Below, piece by piece: positions 23,456 to 36,097 of a stretch of 64,000 bases of DNA. How positions within the stretch are numbered: the stretch's first letter is position 1; every line of letters starts with the position of its first letter. The notes under the pieces were generated by a model. That model worked only from the letters and a program-made list of their open reading frames with translations. It did no database searches and had not been told where the DNA came from. Origin of the DNA: Diadophis punctatus similis (lineage: Eukaryota; Chordata; Lepidosauria; Squamata; Dipsadidae); NCBI GenBank assembly GCA_023053685.1, contig JALIGW010000031.1, forward strand, positions 6,368,263 to 6,432,262. The letters are read 5' to 3'. The position numbers were made by a program, and so were the translations under genes.

Positions 23456-23666
23456 CGGGGTGGGTTGTGGATCGTTTTGCTGCCGGTTTGCTCAGGGTCA
23501 CACCGGGCACGTGCGCGTTCTTTGCGCGTGTGTGCGCCCCCGCATCAATCAAAAAATAGATGGTGGCACCCACAGACCAGCACCGACATAACCGGCTCCA
23601 TGACATCATCACCGCTTTACTAGCGGTTCTAAAGAACCGGTTAGAACCGGTAGGAACCCATCTCTG
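23456..23666. mobile_element. hAT MITE with ATCCAGAT duplication
   Basis: Perfect 8-bp duplication ATCCAGAT at 23448-23455 and 23667-23674. The right end is GGAACCCATCTCTG; the left CGGGGTGGGTT is its decayed inverse. It carries CGTGCGCGTTCTTTGCGCG and AACCGGTTAGAACCGG repeats. No coding sequence. Confidence 0.82.
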
Positions 23667-23872
23667 ATCCAGATGTACTGTATATCCCAAGGATATACAC
23701 CTGACTAATTTCACTTTAAATTATTTATTATTTATTTGCCATTTTAATTCACATACTGTAAGCAGCTAACAAATTCCCACTTTCAATAATTCAGTTTAAG
23801 ATATAATGAACCCTAGAACAATAGTCAACATACAGATCCATCTTAATAATAACTCTAACCATTGGTCATATG

Positions 23873-24182
23873 CAGGGGTGAAATCCTCCCGGTTTGCTCT
23901 TACCTGTTGGTCGCCGCACAGCCGAAGAAACTGGTGGCGTTCGCGGCGCGGGGCTTCCCCCGCCCGCTTCCCCCGCCCGCCTGGATGCCGGCATTTGCGT
24001 TCTTTTGCCCTCTGTGCATGCGCAAAACGTTCTGCTTGCGCAGAGGGCAAAAAAACGCAAATGCCGGCGTCCAGGCGGGCGGGGGAAGCGGGTGGGGGAA
24101 GCCCCGTGCCACGAACGCCACCAGCTTCTTCGGCTGTGAGGCGACCAACAGGTAAGAGCGAACCGGGAGAATTTCACCTCTG
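23873..24182. mobile_element. hAT hairpin MITE with CpG-rich arms
   Basis: Ends CAGGGGTGAAAT and ATTTCACCTCTG, flanked by GTCATATG and GTTATTTG (6 of 8 match). Almost the whole element is one inverted repeat with arms of about 145 bp. Each arm reads, outward, GGCGACCAACAG|GTAAGAGC, a good splice donor after a short open stretch, and the centre holds a decayed paired NRF1-type module (TGTGCATGCGCA). It would fold as a long hairpin. Confidence 0.82.
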
Positions 24183-24905
24183 GTTATTTGCTACTTTACA
24201 TAAAAGTGGTGTCCAAGAATGAATGAAAAGAATGTCATCTACATTTGGAACATTTTTCCCCTGATTATCCCTCTGAGGTGTCTATTTTATTTCACTGGGC
24301 TAAATCAAATCAAGGGTGCTTAAGTCTTTCTTTTCTTTGTTTCGGGATCTATAGTGGGTTCTGCAGAAACTAGAATTTTGTCCTTTTATTCCTGAACCAT
24401 CAGCTTACAGATCTCCATATGTGTAGCAAGTAGAACTAAATGATCCAGGGTCTCAAACCTTTTTTTCCTAAACCTTCCATGAGAAATTGGAACTTTCCTA
24501 GAAAGGCAGTGTACAACACTGCTGCATGACTATCTTTTGGGTGCAGTGAAATCAGCTACAAGTAAGCTTACAGAAAAATTCTCCAATTGTTGGAGTTAGC
24601 TCCATACATGCCTTTTACTTGAATAGGTTAAATCTCTTCTTTGAAAAATCACAGCAGATGACCCAGCTGATCTTGAAAAAGTTAAGCCTGATCACACCTG
24701 GTTAACACTTAGATAGGAAAACATCAGAAAGTCCCAAGGCTATAGACAGGGAATTTGAAATGGAAACCATTTCTGTATTTTGCCAAAGCAACACATGGCC
24801 ATGGACATATAATCACAAGGACTCGTGCTAGTTTCACAGATTTTACTTTCCTGAAAGAGTTAACTAGACAATTACACAAACTGAAACATCATACGACAAT
24901 CACAG
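24183..24905. other. Nothing recognised
   Basis: Intronic DNA. Confidence 0.4.
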
Positions 24906-24909
24906 CTAA

Positions 24910-25110
24910 AAGGCGGGGATTTTTTTTATTTATTTATATCCCACCTTTATTATTTTTACAAATAACTCAAAGCAGTGAACATATCCAACAGACTTTCCTC
25001 CTCCTATTTTTTCCATAACAGTCACCCTGTGAGGTGAGTTGAGCTTAGAAAGTGACTGGCCCAAGGTCACTCAGCCAGCTTTCATGCCTAAGGCTTTCAC
25101 TATCTCCCAC
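24910..25110 (-). repeat. SINE/LINE-tail-like repeat with GACTGGCCCAAGGTCAC core
   Basis: TATTTATATCCCACCTTTATT then GTGACTGGCCCAAGGTCACT. A weaker relative occurs at 51740-51980. This core recurs in reptile repeats and resembles MIR/CORE-type sequence; class not resolved. Confidence 0.45.
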
Positions 25111-25494
25111 TTTCTAACATATTTGTAAATCTCTTCCTTCCCCTTTATTTTTGGTTTTTGATATGTAAAATGAATCTTCAATTAAAATTATGTATTAAAG
25201 AGACATCTCAAGTTCAACATTGGTTTTGTCATTTCATTCTAAATTCTTTTGACTTTAAGTCTCCACATTGCAACTTTTTTATTAGATCAACAATCCTTAA
25301 CAGAAATAGAAATAGATACAGATGCAGATATATAGTGAACATATACAAATACCTACACACAATGAACCCTCTCATCTCTTTAAGGAGGACTGGAATCTTC
25401 TCAAACCTTTATCCTCCATCGAGGTTTTCATAAGATATGTATGTAGGAAGAGTAGGCTGCAAATCTGGCTCTGCTCCTTCTCTTCAGTTTGCTT

Positions 25495-25700
25495 CAGTGG
25501 TGGGATTCAAATAATTGAACAACCCGTTCTCTGCCCTAATGACCAGCTGGGTGGGTGTGGCTGGGTGGGTATGGCCAGGGTGGGCGTGGCCAGGGGCCGT
25601 GACAGCACTCAGCCTCCTGCAGCACTCTGCCAGTCAAAACAGGGCACGGGGGTTAATTACAAAATGTGGGCTTTGCTTTGTGACCAATGTTCCCTCTAAT
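25495..25700. mobile_element. Left-end fragment of a CAGTGGTGGGATTCA hAT-like MITE
   Basis: Begins CAGTGGTGGGATTCAAATA and continues into GGGTGGGTGTGGCTGGGTG repeats. The right end is not found. Confidence 0.45.
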
Positions 25701-25954
25701 TTTTTTTCGGTGTGAGCGGAAAAGTATAGGGTCTGAGCAGCACATTTTTCATGCCTGAGCACCTGAATTTTTTTCACAGATGTCACCCAAGACGACAACA
25801 AAATCAGTTTTTTCTGTCTTAAGGGAATATTATACGTGAAGGAATATTCAGTTATGCAAACTTCCACTCTGGTCTAAAACAGACATCCAGATCTTCATCT
25901 TTCTGGTTTTCTTAGAATATATTACTGTGACAATAAAGAAGAATATTTGTAGCT

Positions 25955-26135
25955 CACAGTTGAAATGAGTCCTTGGTGCTCTCTGAGCTCGGCTGTCTTC
26001 TTGCAGACGTTTCATTACCCAAACTAGATAATATGATATCATCACTCCCACTAGCACTGATGATGTTACCTAGTTTGGATAATGAAAAGTCTGTAAGAAA
26101 ACAACCAAGTTCAGAGAGCACCAAGGACCCCGCAC
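25955..26135. mobile_element. Head-to-head Penelope-like termini with hammerhead-like cores
   Basis: Two inverted copies meet near 26045. The plus copy reads CTGATGA (26057-26063), GTTACC, TAGTTT, then GAAAAGTC; the minus copy reads GTAATGAAACGTCTGCAAG. CTGATGA, a stem II and GAAAC-GTC are the conserved hammerhead ribozyme parts, and Penelope-like elements are known to carry such minimal ribozymes in their terminal repeats. Both copies are decayed. Confidence 0.55.
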
Positions 26136-26164
26136 TATTGTGACATTCAATATGTTAGTGAAAA

Positions 26165-26440
26165 AGCTTCTTTCCTTTCCTTTCCCTTTCCTCCCTTTCT
26201 TCCTTCCCTTCCCCTTCCTTCCTTCCTTCCTTCCTTCCTTCCTTCCTCCCTCCTTCCTTCCTTTCCTCCTCCCTCCCTTCCCTACCCTTTCCTTCCCCTT
26301 TCCTCCTCCCTCCCTCCTCCCTTCTTGCTTCCTTCCCTTTCCTTTCCCTTTCCTCCTCCCTCCCTCCCTCCTCCCTTCTTCCTTCCTTCCCTTCCCTTCC
26401 CCTTTCCTCCCTCCCTCCCTTTCTTCCTTCCCTTCCCCTT
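26165..26440. repeat. (CCTT)n/(CCCT)n polypyrimidine microsatellite
   Basis: About 275 bp of CCTT-type repeat. The Pro/Ser/Leu frames across it are artefacts. Confidence 0.95.
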
Positions 26441-27160
26441 CCCTATAACAATAAAATCAGTTTGGTGTAGAGGTTTAAAGCACCAGGCTAAAAACTGGAA
26501 TGTGCAAAGAGGTCTTATTTTCTCTGGGCCATGATGGCTCTTTATTGTTTTTCTGTTTGTCCATATGAACATAAGAAGGTAAAGAGTCCTTGTAGAACTG
26601 GATCAAAAGCTGACCAACAGTGGTATAAGGGTATAAGGAATGTAGGAAAAGGCAGATTTAGGGCCTTTTTCAGAGCACAAACTCCAATTTCACCTGCTGG
26701 AATTTACAAATTTGCCTTGCCTAAGTTAATGAATGAAATGTTAAACAGGCTTTCAAGTTTTAATATTGTTTGTGACAGACTGCCATAGCAAAATTAAAAA
26801 ATGAACAAAAGAATCAAGTAAAGCCATAAAGCAGCTCCTATTTATTATTCCAATTCCAATTCCATTCCTAAATGATAACTCTACTTTGCAAGATTATTGA
26901 CATTACTATTTTAAAAGTTGCATTCCAGCAGACAGAAGTTCATTTGTTAAAATTCTGTATCAGGGATGAGAAACAATGGTCCTCCAAAAATGCTGAACAA
27001 TTCCCAACAGCTACATTCAGCATGATTACAGTGTCTTCTAATATTAACACGGCTGTATTTCTAGATCTAAATCAGACAGATCCTATTGTAATGGGATCTT
27101 TTATTAAAAGATTAGCACTATCTCCTGCAGTTGGTGGGAAAAAAATCTGTTATCACTGAG
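26441..27160. other. Nothing recognised
   Basis: Intronic DNA with short random open frames only. Confidence 0.4.
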
Positions 27161-27790
27161 TTATTTGCAGTTGCAAGGCTGGGTGTTTGAGGGGGGGCGA
27201 GGAGAGAGACACTGGGGAGACTGGAGTAAGGAAGGTGGGGGTGGGGGCAGACTGGGTTGAATGGGAAGGGGAAGGAGGGGGTGGTCACCCGGACTCCAGG
27301 AGAAAGAAAGCACCGTGACCTGGCAATAGGCAAGAATTTCTGTCTGCATAATTTGCAGTCTGTTGCCTGTTGGTAACTGCTGGGAGCATAGGGCTCTGGT
27401 GCAGGCGGTCACGCAGTAGTCTCCGTCTTCTTCCTCACCTTCTTCTTCCTCCTCTTCTTCTCCTCCTTCCCCTCCCCTTCTATTTTTGACGAGTCCCAGA
27501 GAGGGAGATGCGGGCGTGCCAGACACTTAACTACTGTTTGGAGGTGTGAGGGTTGGAGATTTACGAGGAGTAGCCACAACATTTGGGCAGGGAGCGGGGG
27601 TGCGAAGGCTAGCTGAGGGGAGGGAGGCAGCCCGTTTGCAGGGCGCCCGGGGCCAAAGGAGGCACAGGGGATGGCTCCGTGCCAGATTAGAAGCTTCACG
27701 CTGAAGTTTTTTAAATCTCCCCCACCACCTGAGCACGCACGCGCGCATACACACCCTCCTCCTCCCTCCCTCCTTCTCTCATACTCCCCC
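27161..27790. other. GC-rich, purine/pyrimidine-skewed stretch
   Basis: G-rich runs at 27190-27300 and a TCTTCC-rich tract at 27420-27485. No terminus or gene is seen. The open frames lack recognisable domains. Confidence 0.4.

Positions 27791-27796
<6 letters not shown>

Positions 27797-27846
<50 letters not shown>
27797..27846. repeat. (CA)n microsatellite
   Basis: About 25 CA units. Confidence 0.95.
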
Positions 27847-27851
<5 letters not shown>

Positions 27852-28039
27852 TATTAGGAGACCGCCCACCGCAGAACTAAGACCCCATTCGATTTAAAGC
27901 CAGACAGCATTCACAGGCTAGGCACCAAGCTAAAGGTTATAAATCAATAGGATCCAGGATATAGGATACATAAGGAAGAAAGCAATAAAGTAAATAATGC
28001 AACCAGGAGTTCCCCCTTCCCCTGAAGAATGGCAGATTC

Positions 28040-28200
28040 ACAGATCTGACACTCCACTCCCTTCTAGTACTGATTATGTTACCTAGTTTGGTAATGAAAC
28101 ATCTGCAAGAAAACCATCAAGCTCAGAGAGCATTAAGGAACCCACAGTTCAACCCTGAGCTACAAATATTCTCTTCTATCAATAAACACTTTTGGGTTAG
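28040..28200 (+). mobile_element. Penelope-like terminal fragment with hammerhead-like core
   Basis: CTGATTA (28070-28076), then GTTACC (28078-28083), a TAGTTT loop and GGTAAT (28090-28095) form a clean 6-bp stem II; GAAAC and ATC follow. The active motif CTGATGA has one change and the cleavage triplet region is altered, so it is probably inactive. The CAAGCTCAGAGAGCA block downstream is shared with the other copies. Confidence 0.55.
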
Positions 28201-28711
28201 AGGGACTCAGAGCCTGCCTTATATGAGATGGCTCCCAGTGGATTTCATTCTAAATTTGGATATGATTTCTGTAAATAAGGAATGTAGAATTATAATGGCT
28301 GAGTATTTGATCCTTCATACATCAAAAAATGTAGTTAAGGGAAAAACAAATAAAAAACAGATTTGAAAAAAGAAAAGGCTCAAGAAAGAAAAAGAGCAAA
28401 AGTGTAAGAAAGAACGAGGAAAAGAAGGAAAACTGAAAAAGAATTACTTCCAACTTTCTTTGGTACAGATATAAGTAAATATATATATCAAACTCTTACT
28501 CTAAGATTAAGATTTGTCTACATTATTTCCATAATCCCTTATTTAATCATCAAAGCCCAGATCAACTTTTAATTTCAGTTTCTCACAAAAAGTCCAGTAA
28601 TGGTTCAAATCGCTTTAATCACCATTTGTTAACAAAACCACAAATGATTTATTTAATTGCACAAAACTCTAAATAAAACAGGAATGGAAAATTCTAAGCT
28701 CTAGTGTAGAG
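28201..28711. other. Nothing recognised
   Basis: A-rich intronic DNA. Confidence 0.4.
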
Positions 28712-28821
28712 CCATGCTTATCAACTTTGGTAACTTTAAAGTGCATGGACTTCAATTCCCAGAATTCCCCAGGCAGCATGAAGTTTGCCCATCTTAAACT
28801 TGCCAAGACTGAAAAACGCTG
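28712..28821. mobile_element. Small hAT-like MITE, ACTTCAATTCCCAGAATTCC family
   Basis: The left end CCATGCTTATCAACTTTGG and right end CTTGCCAAGACTGAAAAACG are decayed inverted repeats. It shares GGACTTCAAYTCCCAGAATT with the hairpin at 43430-43563. Confidence 0.6.
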
Positions 28822-28899
28822 ATATACAGATAGGGATTTTTCCATTCCTCTTACTTATGAGCAATCATAATGCAAAATCCCCATTCCCAACTCATCTAG

Positions 28900-29180
28900 A
28901 GCAGGGGTTTTGGGCCTGGAAGGCCTCCTGCACCACCCTGGAAGCCAAAACAGGGCGTGGGGGGGGCGCGGGATGCACCCAACGCCCGTTTTGGGCCTGG
29001 AAGGCCTCCTGCACCAACCTGGAAGCCAAAACGAGGCACGGGGTAGGCTCCTGGGAGGGGCGGGGTGGGGTGGGGTGAGCAGGGCCAGCCAGACGTGGGA
29101 TTAGCCGGTTCTCAGAACTGGGCAAAAAGTTAACAACCGGTTCACACAAACTGGTGCGAACTGGCTGAATCCCACCTCTG
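28900..29180. mobile_element. hAT-like MITE, right end GAATCCCACCTCTG
   Basis: The right terminus GCGAACTGGCTGAATCCCAC ends at 29180. The interior has two tandem copies of TTTTGGGCCTGGAAGGCCTC (about 28907 and 28990). The left terminus is damaged; no clear duplication. Confidence 0.5.
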
Positions 29181-29944
29181 GTTTGCTTCCATCAGTGTTT
29201 CTGTTGTTATGCCTGATTATCTGAGTGGATTTCTAGATATGCTCAAAACCAGAAGTCCAACATCCTACAAAGTGCAGGAATCCATTTTATAGTTCCAAGA
29301 CTTATGTCTGCTTAGCTTCTATTGAACACATCCAATAAAGTTCATCACATCTTTGAATGATAAGTTCCACTCTTGAACTGCACGTATTGGTATATTTTAA
29401 TATTTAGTTGCATTATACCTTCCTATAATTTAAATCCATTATTCTATGTCCTACATACTGGAATGAGAGAGCAGGTCTTCTGTCCTTACATGTAGTAAAT
29501 TGAATGGGACAAAAATCCCTGCCTGTTCGCTGTGATGGAAACCAGGAAGAATTTTTTTTTTGTCTAGGAAGGGTTCAAAACATGCAGGATAGTTTTCTTT
29601 ATTATGTTTAATATCTAGGAGATTGCAGTGGAGACTTCCACACTAGGAAGAAGTGTAGTAATGTGAGGGAGGGAGGGAATCAGAATGGCTGCCTTTTGGA
29701 AAAGACTAATAACTGAAGTGTAGGAGCTGGGAGAAATTTTGGAGCAGGACCAGGACTGCTTAAGGGATTGGAAATTTCTTTCCCACTCCAGCATCTCTTA
29801 AATGAAGTTATCAAACTCTGGAGATAATAGCCCTTTACAGAAATGTAGCTAAAATGGAGTTTATGATCTTAAATGGCTTATTCAGACAATGCATGTAATT
29901 AAACTAATTTACCTGCTTTTCCCCCCTTTCAATAAAAGAGAATA
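29181..29944. other. Nothing recognised
   Basis: Intronic DNA. Confidence 0.4.
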
Positions 29945-30270
29945 TATGTAGCTATGAGTTGAATTGTGAAGCCCTTGGAACTCTGAGCTTGATTGTTTGC
30001 TTGCAGACATTTCATTAGCTGACAAAATAATATCATCCGTGCAAATGTTGGGTTTGCTCCCTGTTTATATACAAAAGCTTGCCCTGTCAATATTAGTTGG
30101 GGTATGGTTTTCTCCTTGCTAGTTCCTTGATTAAGGTATTGCTTTCTGTTTGATTATTTGTCTGATGTTAATTCCTGCTTACCTGAATATAGGCTGCTGG
30201 GCAGGATGTGTTTTGGTTTATTGTTTCCTTATTAGTTTTTTATTGTCTTTTTTGTTTGGTGTATGAATAT
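29945..30270 (-). mobile_element. Penelope-like terminal fragment, minus strand
   Basis: On the minus strand, CTAATGAAATGTCTGCAAGC and CAATCAAGCTCAGAG match the other Penelope termini, with CGGATGA in the place of CTGATGA. Downstream sequence (about 30060-30200) continues in the manner of a Penelope terminal repeat. Decayed. Confidence 0.5.
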
Positions 30271-30435
30271 GGTTTATCTTTGTGTTTTTCTTTTCTTTTT
30301 CTTATGTGTATCTTTATAAGAGAAAGTTCCATTCCTCCTTAACTATGTTGCTAAACAATGAGGGGAAAAGTACTTATTTGGAAGAAGGTTTCAATTCCGG
30401 GAGGAAAAAGGCGTTTGTAGACTGCCTATTGTTGG

Positions 30436-30886
30436 TGTCAGATCCACCACCTTTGGCTTTGCGCCTCGCTGGTGTCCTGCCATCAATGAACTGGGGAAGG
30501 GAGGGGGGAAATGGGCAGTAAAGCTATATACTTTTATGGTGGGAAATTGGGAGGAGGGATTGATAGTTGAGGAAGAACAGAGCATTCTGGAATCTGGTTC
30601 GTGCTGGATCTTCAAGGCTGTTTACCCTGAGAGTGGAATTTCACCAGCCCAAACACCTCAGCATTTCCCAAAACATCTCGGTGATGCTGAAGTGGCTTCA
30701 CACAGATGGACCATGGGGGGAGGGATGGTGGAACCAAGGGGTTAGTTCTGTATTGATGCACGGGAACTTTAGATTCTGCCTGACCCTATTGCAATCAGCA
30801 TCTCTTAGTAAAAGTACTTTTCGCTTCAACTAAATGAAGTCAAGAGTTTTTCTTCCCTAAGGGATCAGACTGGGGCAGGTCTGACA
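30436..30886 (+). mobile_element. Solo LTR, family B
   Basis: Starts TGTCAGATCC and ends GTCTGACA (7-bp inverted ends), with a perfect 5-bp duplication GTTGG at 30431-30435 and 30887-30891. A 451-bp LTR with no internal genes. Distinct from family A apart from the end bases. Confidence 0.85.
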
Positions 30887-30999
30887 GTTGGCTTGGAATT
30901 GTGATTTAGGATTACTCTTGCTTTCAAAGAAATTGCTGGAAGAATAAAATCTGATCTCAAAAACAAGAGAGGGACATTAAGAAAAATGACACAATTTGA

Positions 31000-31225
31000 A
31001 ATGGTGTACGGTCTCCTGCTTGGGGAGGGGGTTGGACTAGATGATCTACAACAGGGGTGACAAACTCACGGCCCGTGGGCTGGATGCATCACATGCTGGC
31101 CGTACCCACCCCCCGGTTTAGCAAAGGGGAAAAAATTGTGATACGTCACATGACAACAACGTGACACCACAAGTTTGACACCCCTGATCTACAAGGTCCC
31201 TTCCAACTCTGTTAATCTGTTAAAT
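31000..31225 (+). mobile_element. CR1 3' tail, interrupted
   Basis: GGTCTCCTGCTTGGGGAGGG and GTTGGACTAGATGATCTACAA before, and AAGGTCCCTTCCAACTCTG after, the inserted MITE at 31052-31186. Confidence 0.85.
31052..31186. mobile_element. hAT MITE, CAGGGGTGWCAAACTC family
   Basis: 135 bp with ends CAGGGGTGACAAACTC and AAGTTTGACACCCCTG and a perfect 8-bp duplication ATCTACAA (31044-31051, 31187-31194) in a CR1 tail. Confidence 0.92.
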
Positions 31226-31255
31226 GTTCACACACAATCAAGACCATCTATTTGG

Positions 31256-31387
<132 letters not shown>

Positions 31388-31467
31388 TTGTACTTAAATA
31401 TGATATGGAGACAAAACAGATAAAAATAGGCCTGATTAAAAAAAATGATAATTTTAGACTTCTGGTT

Positions 31468-31475
31468 TGACGTCA
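31468..31475. promoter_or_regulatory. CRE-like palindrome at the L1 5' end
   Basis: TGACGTCA, the full CREB/ATF palindrome, about 15 bp from the inferred L1 start. A transcriptional role is inferred. Confidence 0.35.
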
Positions 31476-32395
31476 CGCCGGAGCGCAGCAGCCTCAGGAG
31501 CCTATGAGGCTGCATCTGTGCTTTTCAGCGATTTCGGTTGCTTAGCGGCAATCACTGACCTGGAGGGAAGAGTGATTCGAAGGGGGAGAGTTCAGAGCTC
31601 TGTGGAGGACAAGCAATCCACCCAGGGAGCAAGAAGAACTCTTGGAGCCGATCGCGAAGAAATCGGCCTCCATGGCCGATCTGGAGGCGTGACAGCCCGA
31701 CTCAGATAAAGGAAGCAAGAGAAAAACAGCAAAGAACTGTGGCGGAGATCATGAGAGAGAGATACTATTGAGAAGTTTTTTCAACAACTGGTGGAAGGAA
31801 ATAAGACGGTGTGCCCTTGTAGCTGATTGCTGACCTGTGGATTGAAGATGGAAAGCTCTGAGAGGTTAAAGGCAGCGATTTCAAGGGGGAGCGAAAGGAC
31901 AGGCAAAGGACGGGCAGAGAGCTTGCTGAAGCAAGACAGGTTTACGACCTGATTTGATTTAAAGCGATCTGCGAGAAATACAAAAAAATTATGTTTGGAG
32001 AACTAAAAAGGTAAAGAACTACAGCAAAAGGGCAAGAAAGATTTCTGGAAAGTGCGGAAGGTGGGAGGAAGTTAGAGTTGAAAGAGAAGAGAAGGAACTG
32101 AGACGGTGACACAGCAAAACCAGGAGGACATTTTTAACTATTAAAGAAGGAGATAGAACTACCAGCAAGATCAACATTGGACTTTAAGGACTAGTAAGAA
32201 TATTACCTAAGAGTAACCAAAATATAGACTATAAATATATCAACAAAAGGACAATAGATTAAAAGAAATATATATAAGTGAGTACTCACATCTATAATTT
32301 ATTTGAATCTTTACCTTAGATAAATTTAAATATTGATTTAAATTATACTTTACTTATATTCATATATATATAAATTGTGGACTTTGGACTATATA

Positions 32396-32881
32396 CCGTA
32401 TTTTTCGGAGTATAAGACGCACCGGAGTATAAGACGCACCTTGGTTTTGGGGGAAGAAAATAGGGGAAAACAATCTGCCTACCAGGTATTAATCTGGCTA
32501 GCATCCTTAGTCTGGTCAGCTTCAGCACATTATTTTATCCCCTGGTTAGGACTTAAAAAAACCTTCTTCTGAGAGAGTAACAATGAAAGAGCATGCAAGC
32601 CAGTAAGAGCTGGGAAGATAGTTAGCATCTGGTTAGGGCTAGAAAAAAACTTATTCTGAGCAAGTAGAGCAATGAAAAAAAATTCTGCAAAGACTTAGGG
32701 CTGGAAAAACATTCTTTGGAGAGAGTAACAATGAAAAAGCCTGCAAGGTAAGAGCTGGGAAGATCTGTTAGCACCTAGTTAGGGCTGGAAAAAAAAGCTA
32801 CATTCGAAGTATAAGATGCACCCAAATTTTCAGCCACTTTTAGGGAGGAAAAATGTGCGTCTTATACTCCGAAAAATACGG
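32396..32881 (+). mobile_element. TA MITE, CCGTATTTTTCGGAGTATAA family
   Basis: Perfect terminal repeats with TA on both sides, inserted in the L1 5' UTR. It carries two partial copies of the 147-bp GAGAGAGTAACAATG unit; the copy at 60098 has three. Confidence 0.93.
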
Positions 32882-33248
32882 TATACAAATTGTACATTCT
32901 AGATATACTCATTACTATATATTTATATATTTATATTAACATTTATATAATAGAGTTTAGAAAATAATATTATATATAGAATTTAGATCAATTATTTTTT
33001 GGCATTCGATAATCATTAATTGATCCCTTGTGAATGTGATATAAATGGTGATAACATTTATATATAATCTATAATTTACATTGAAGGAATTAAGGGTGTG
33101 GTATAATCATTTTAGGAAACAGATCTTAGATTCTAAGAAACAGATTGATGTGGGACTTGAAGAAGATGGTATAAATAGTAATAAAACGAACAGTGGGAAC
33201 TAAAGAAGGAATTGGTGCTAAAACAACAAGAGAGAGAAGAGGTTTTGT

Positions 33249-34313
33249 ATGGTACATTGGGATACCATCTGGAGTGTATTAAAAATATCTACCACTACTA
33301 CATCCACAGTAACTAAAACAGGGAAAAAAATAACCGCATCAACCCTACCCTCAACCCCATTAAGCCAACGTACTACTGAAGGTCCAACAGGGGAGAGAGC
33401 AGGTAGAACTTCTAGCACACAAGTAACATCGGCAACTCTTGCATCACTCCAGGAGATGATGATTAAAATGCAGGAGTCCATTGACAGAAATTACGACCAT
33501 ATGAGAGGGAACATAGGAGAGGTGAGGGACGATATCAAAAAGGTGGATGATAGGGTGGGAAGACTAGATGAGAGAATGGAATCAATTCAAGGAGTACTGA
33601 CAAATAATGTACAGAGAATAAAAAAAGTAGAGGAACATAATGAGAGGATTGAACTTAGACTTCAAGTAGCAGAGAATAAAACGGATCTAGTAAACAGGAA
33701 TCTCGAAGAGGCCATTCTAAATCTAGAGCTTGAAAAATCGGCCTTCTTTCTTAGGTTTCAAAACATTACTGAAAGCAAAGATGAGAACTTACCGGAGGTC
33801 ATGGCACAAATAATTGCTAGTATGACAAATAGAACAGTACAGGAAACAATAATGGATATGGATGAAATATATAGACTGAATACGAACTATGCCCGAAAGA
33901 ACTACCAAAGACTACCAAAAGAAATACATATTAGATTTACTAAAAGAATAGTTAGAGATGAAATCTATAACTTATTGAAAGAAAACACAGTTACACACAA
34001 GGGTAAAGAGATAATAATACTTAGACAAATACCAAGACGTGTAAGGGAAAAAAGGCGGCCCTATCATTTCTTATCCACTAAACTGATTAGACATAGGATA
34101 TCCTTCAGGTGGCTATTACCTGAAGGAATGCTAATAACCTTATTGGATAAAAAACATAAAATCACAACAATAGAAGATGCCAGAGACTTTTACGAGCAGT
34201 ATATTAAGGAAGTAGAGGAACATGAAAGTAAGGTAGAGGGGGAAAGGGAAAGGGAGAGTTTGGAAGAGATAAGTTCAGAAGAAAATTTACTGCAAAAAAA
34301 GAAGAAAGTGTGA
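33249..34313 (+). pseudogene. L1 ORF1 protein, frame still open
   Basis: A 354-residue open frame from an ATG, one of the few undamaged frames here. The native start was probably about 13 codons in, where the minus-strand relative has MSSTSST and this copy has ISTTTTS. Residues about 55-150 are coiled coil (trimerisation), 155-250 the RRM (FFLRFQNI), and 195-300 the C-terminal domain (MDEIYRLNTNYARK, KEIHIRFTKR); a Glu/Lys-rich tail follows. ORF1 coats LINE RNA and is a nucleic-acid chaperone. The element's ORF2 is destroyed, so any product would act only in trans. Confidence 0.8.
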
Positions 34314-34405
34314 GGACGGTAGCAGTTAACTATGGCAGAGATGGTGCGACAATGAGAGCACAGACCGAGGCAAAGAGAGCAAAACCAAGGGAAACCACCA
34401 ATTGA

Positions 34406-34937
34406 ACAGACAGTAAGTTTACTATCCCTGAACATAAATGGACTAAACTCACCCACAAAAAGGAAAAAAATACTCCACAAATTATTAAAACAAAATGCAG
34501 ACATTATCTGCCTACAAGAAACACACATCAAAAAAGAACAACATCAGATTTTGGAATCGCCAAAGTTAGGTAAATTATTCACAGCATTATCTACACATAA
34601 GAAGTGAGGAATAGCAGTATACACAAAAGCATGGTTGAATCCAAAACTACTATATTCAGATGAGGACGGTAGAACACTGATAATACAAATAAAAAATGGA
34701 AGCAAATCTGTAACGATAGCAGTTATATATGCCCCAAATATAAATCAATCAGCCTTTTTCTCCAGCTTACATAAAAAATTACTAGAAATACAATGGGAAA
34801 AATTATTGACAATAGGGGACTTCAACGCAGTTGTTGACAGGAAAAAGGACTAAAAAGGTATCAATAAGAAAAAAGCAAGAAGACTACTACCAGCATCATT
34901 TGATCAATTGGCAACAGAATTTAATTTAAGAGACAGT
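34406..34937 (+). pseudogene. L1 ORF2 endonuclease, first part
   Basis: Reads SLLSLNINGLNSPTKRKK, DIICLQETHIKKE and AVIYAPNINQS, then LLTIGDFNAVVD, the endonuclease motifs. Stops at 34606-34608 (TGA) and 34851-34853 (TAA). It is cut at about 34938 by an L2 fragment. Confidence 0.82.

Positions 34938-36097
<1,160 letters not shown>

Noticed and set aside
26140..26572. Pro/Ser/Leu and Gly/Lys-rich frames
   Set aside because: Polypyrimidine microsatellite artefacts.
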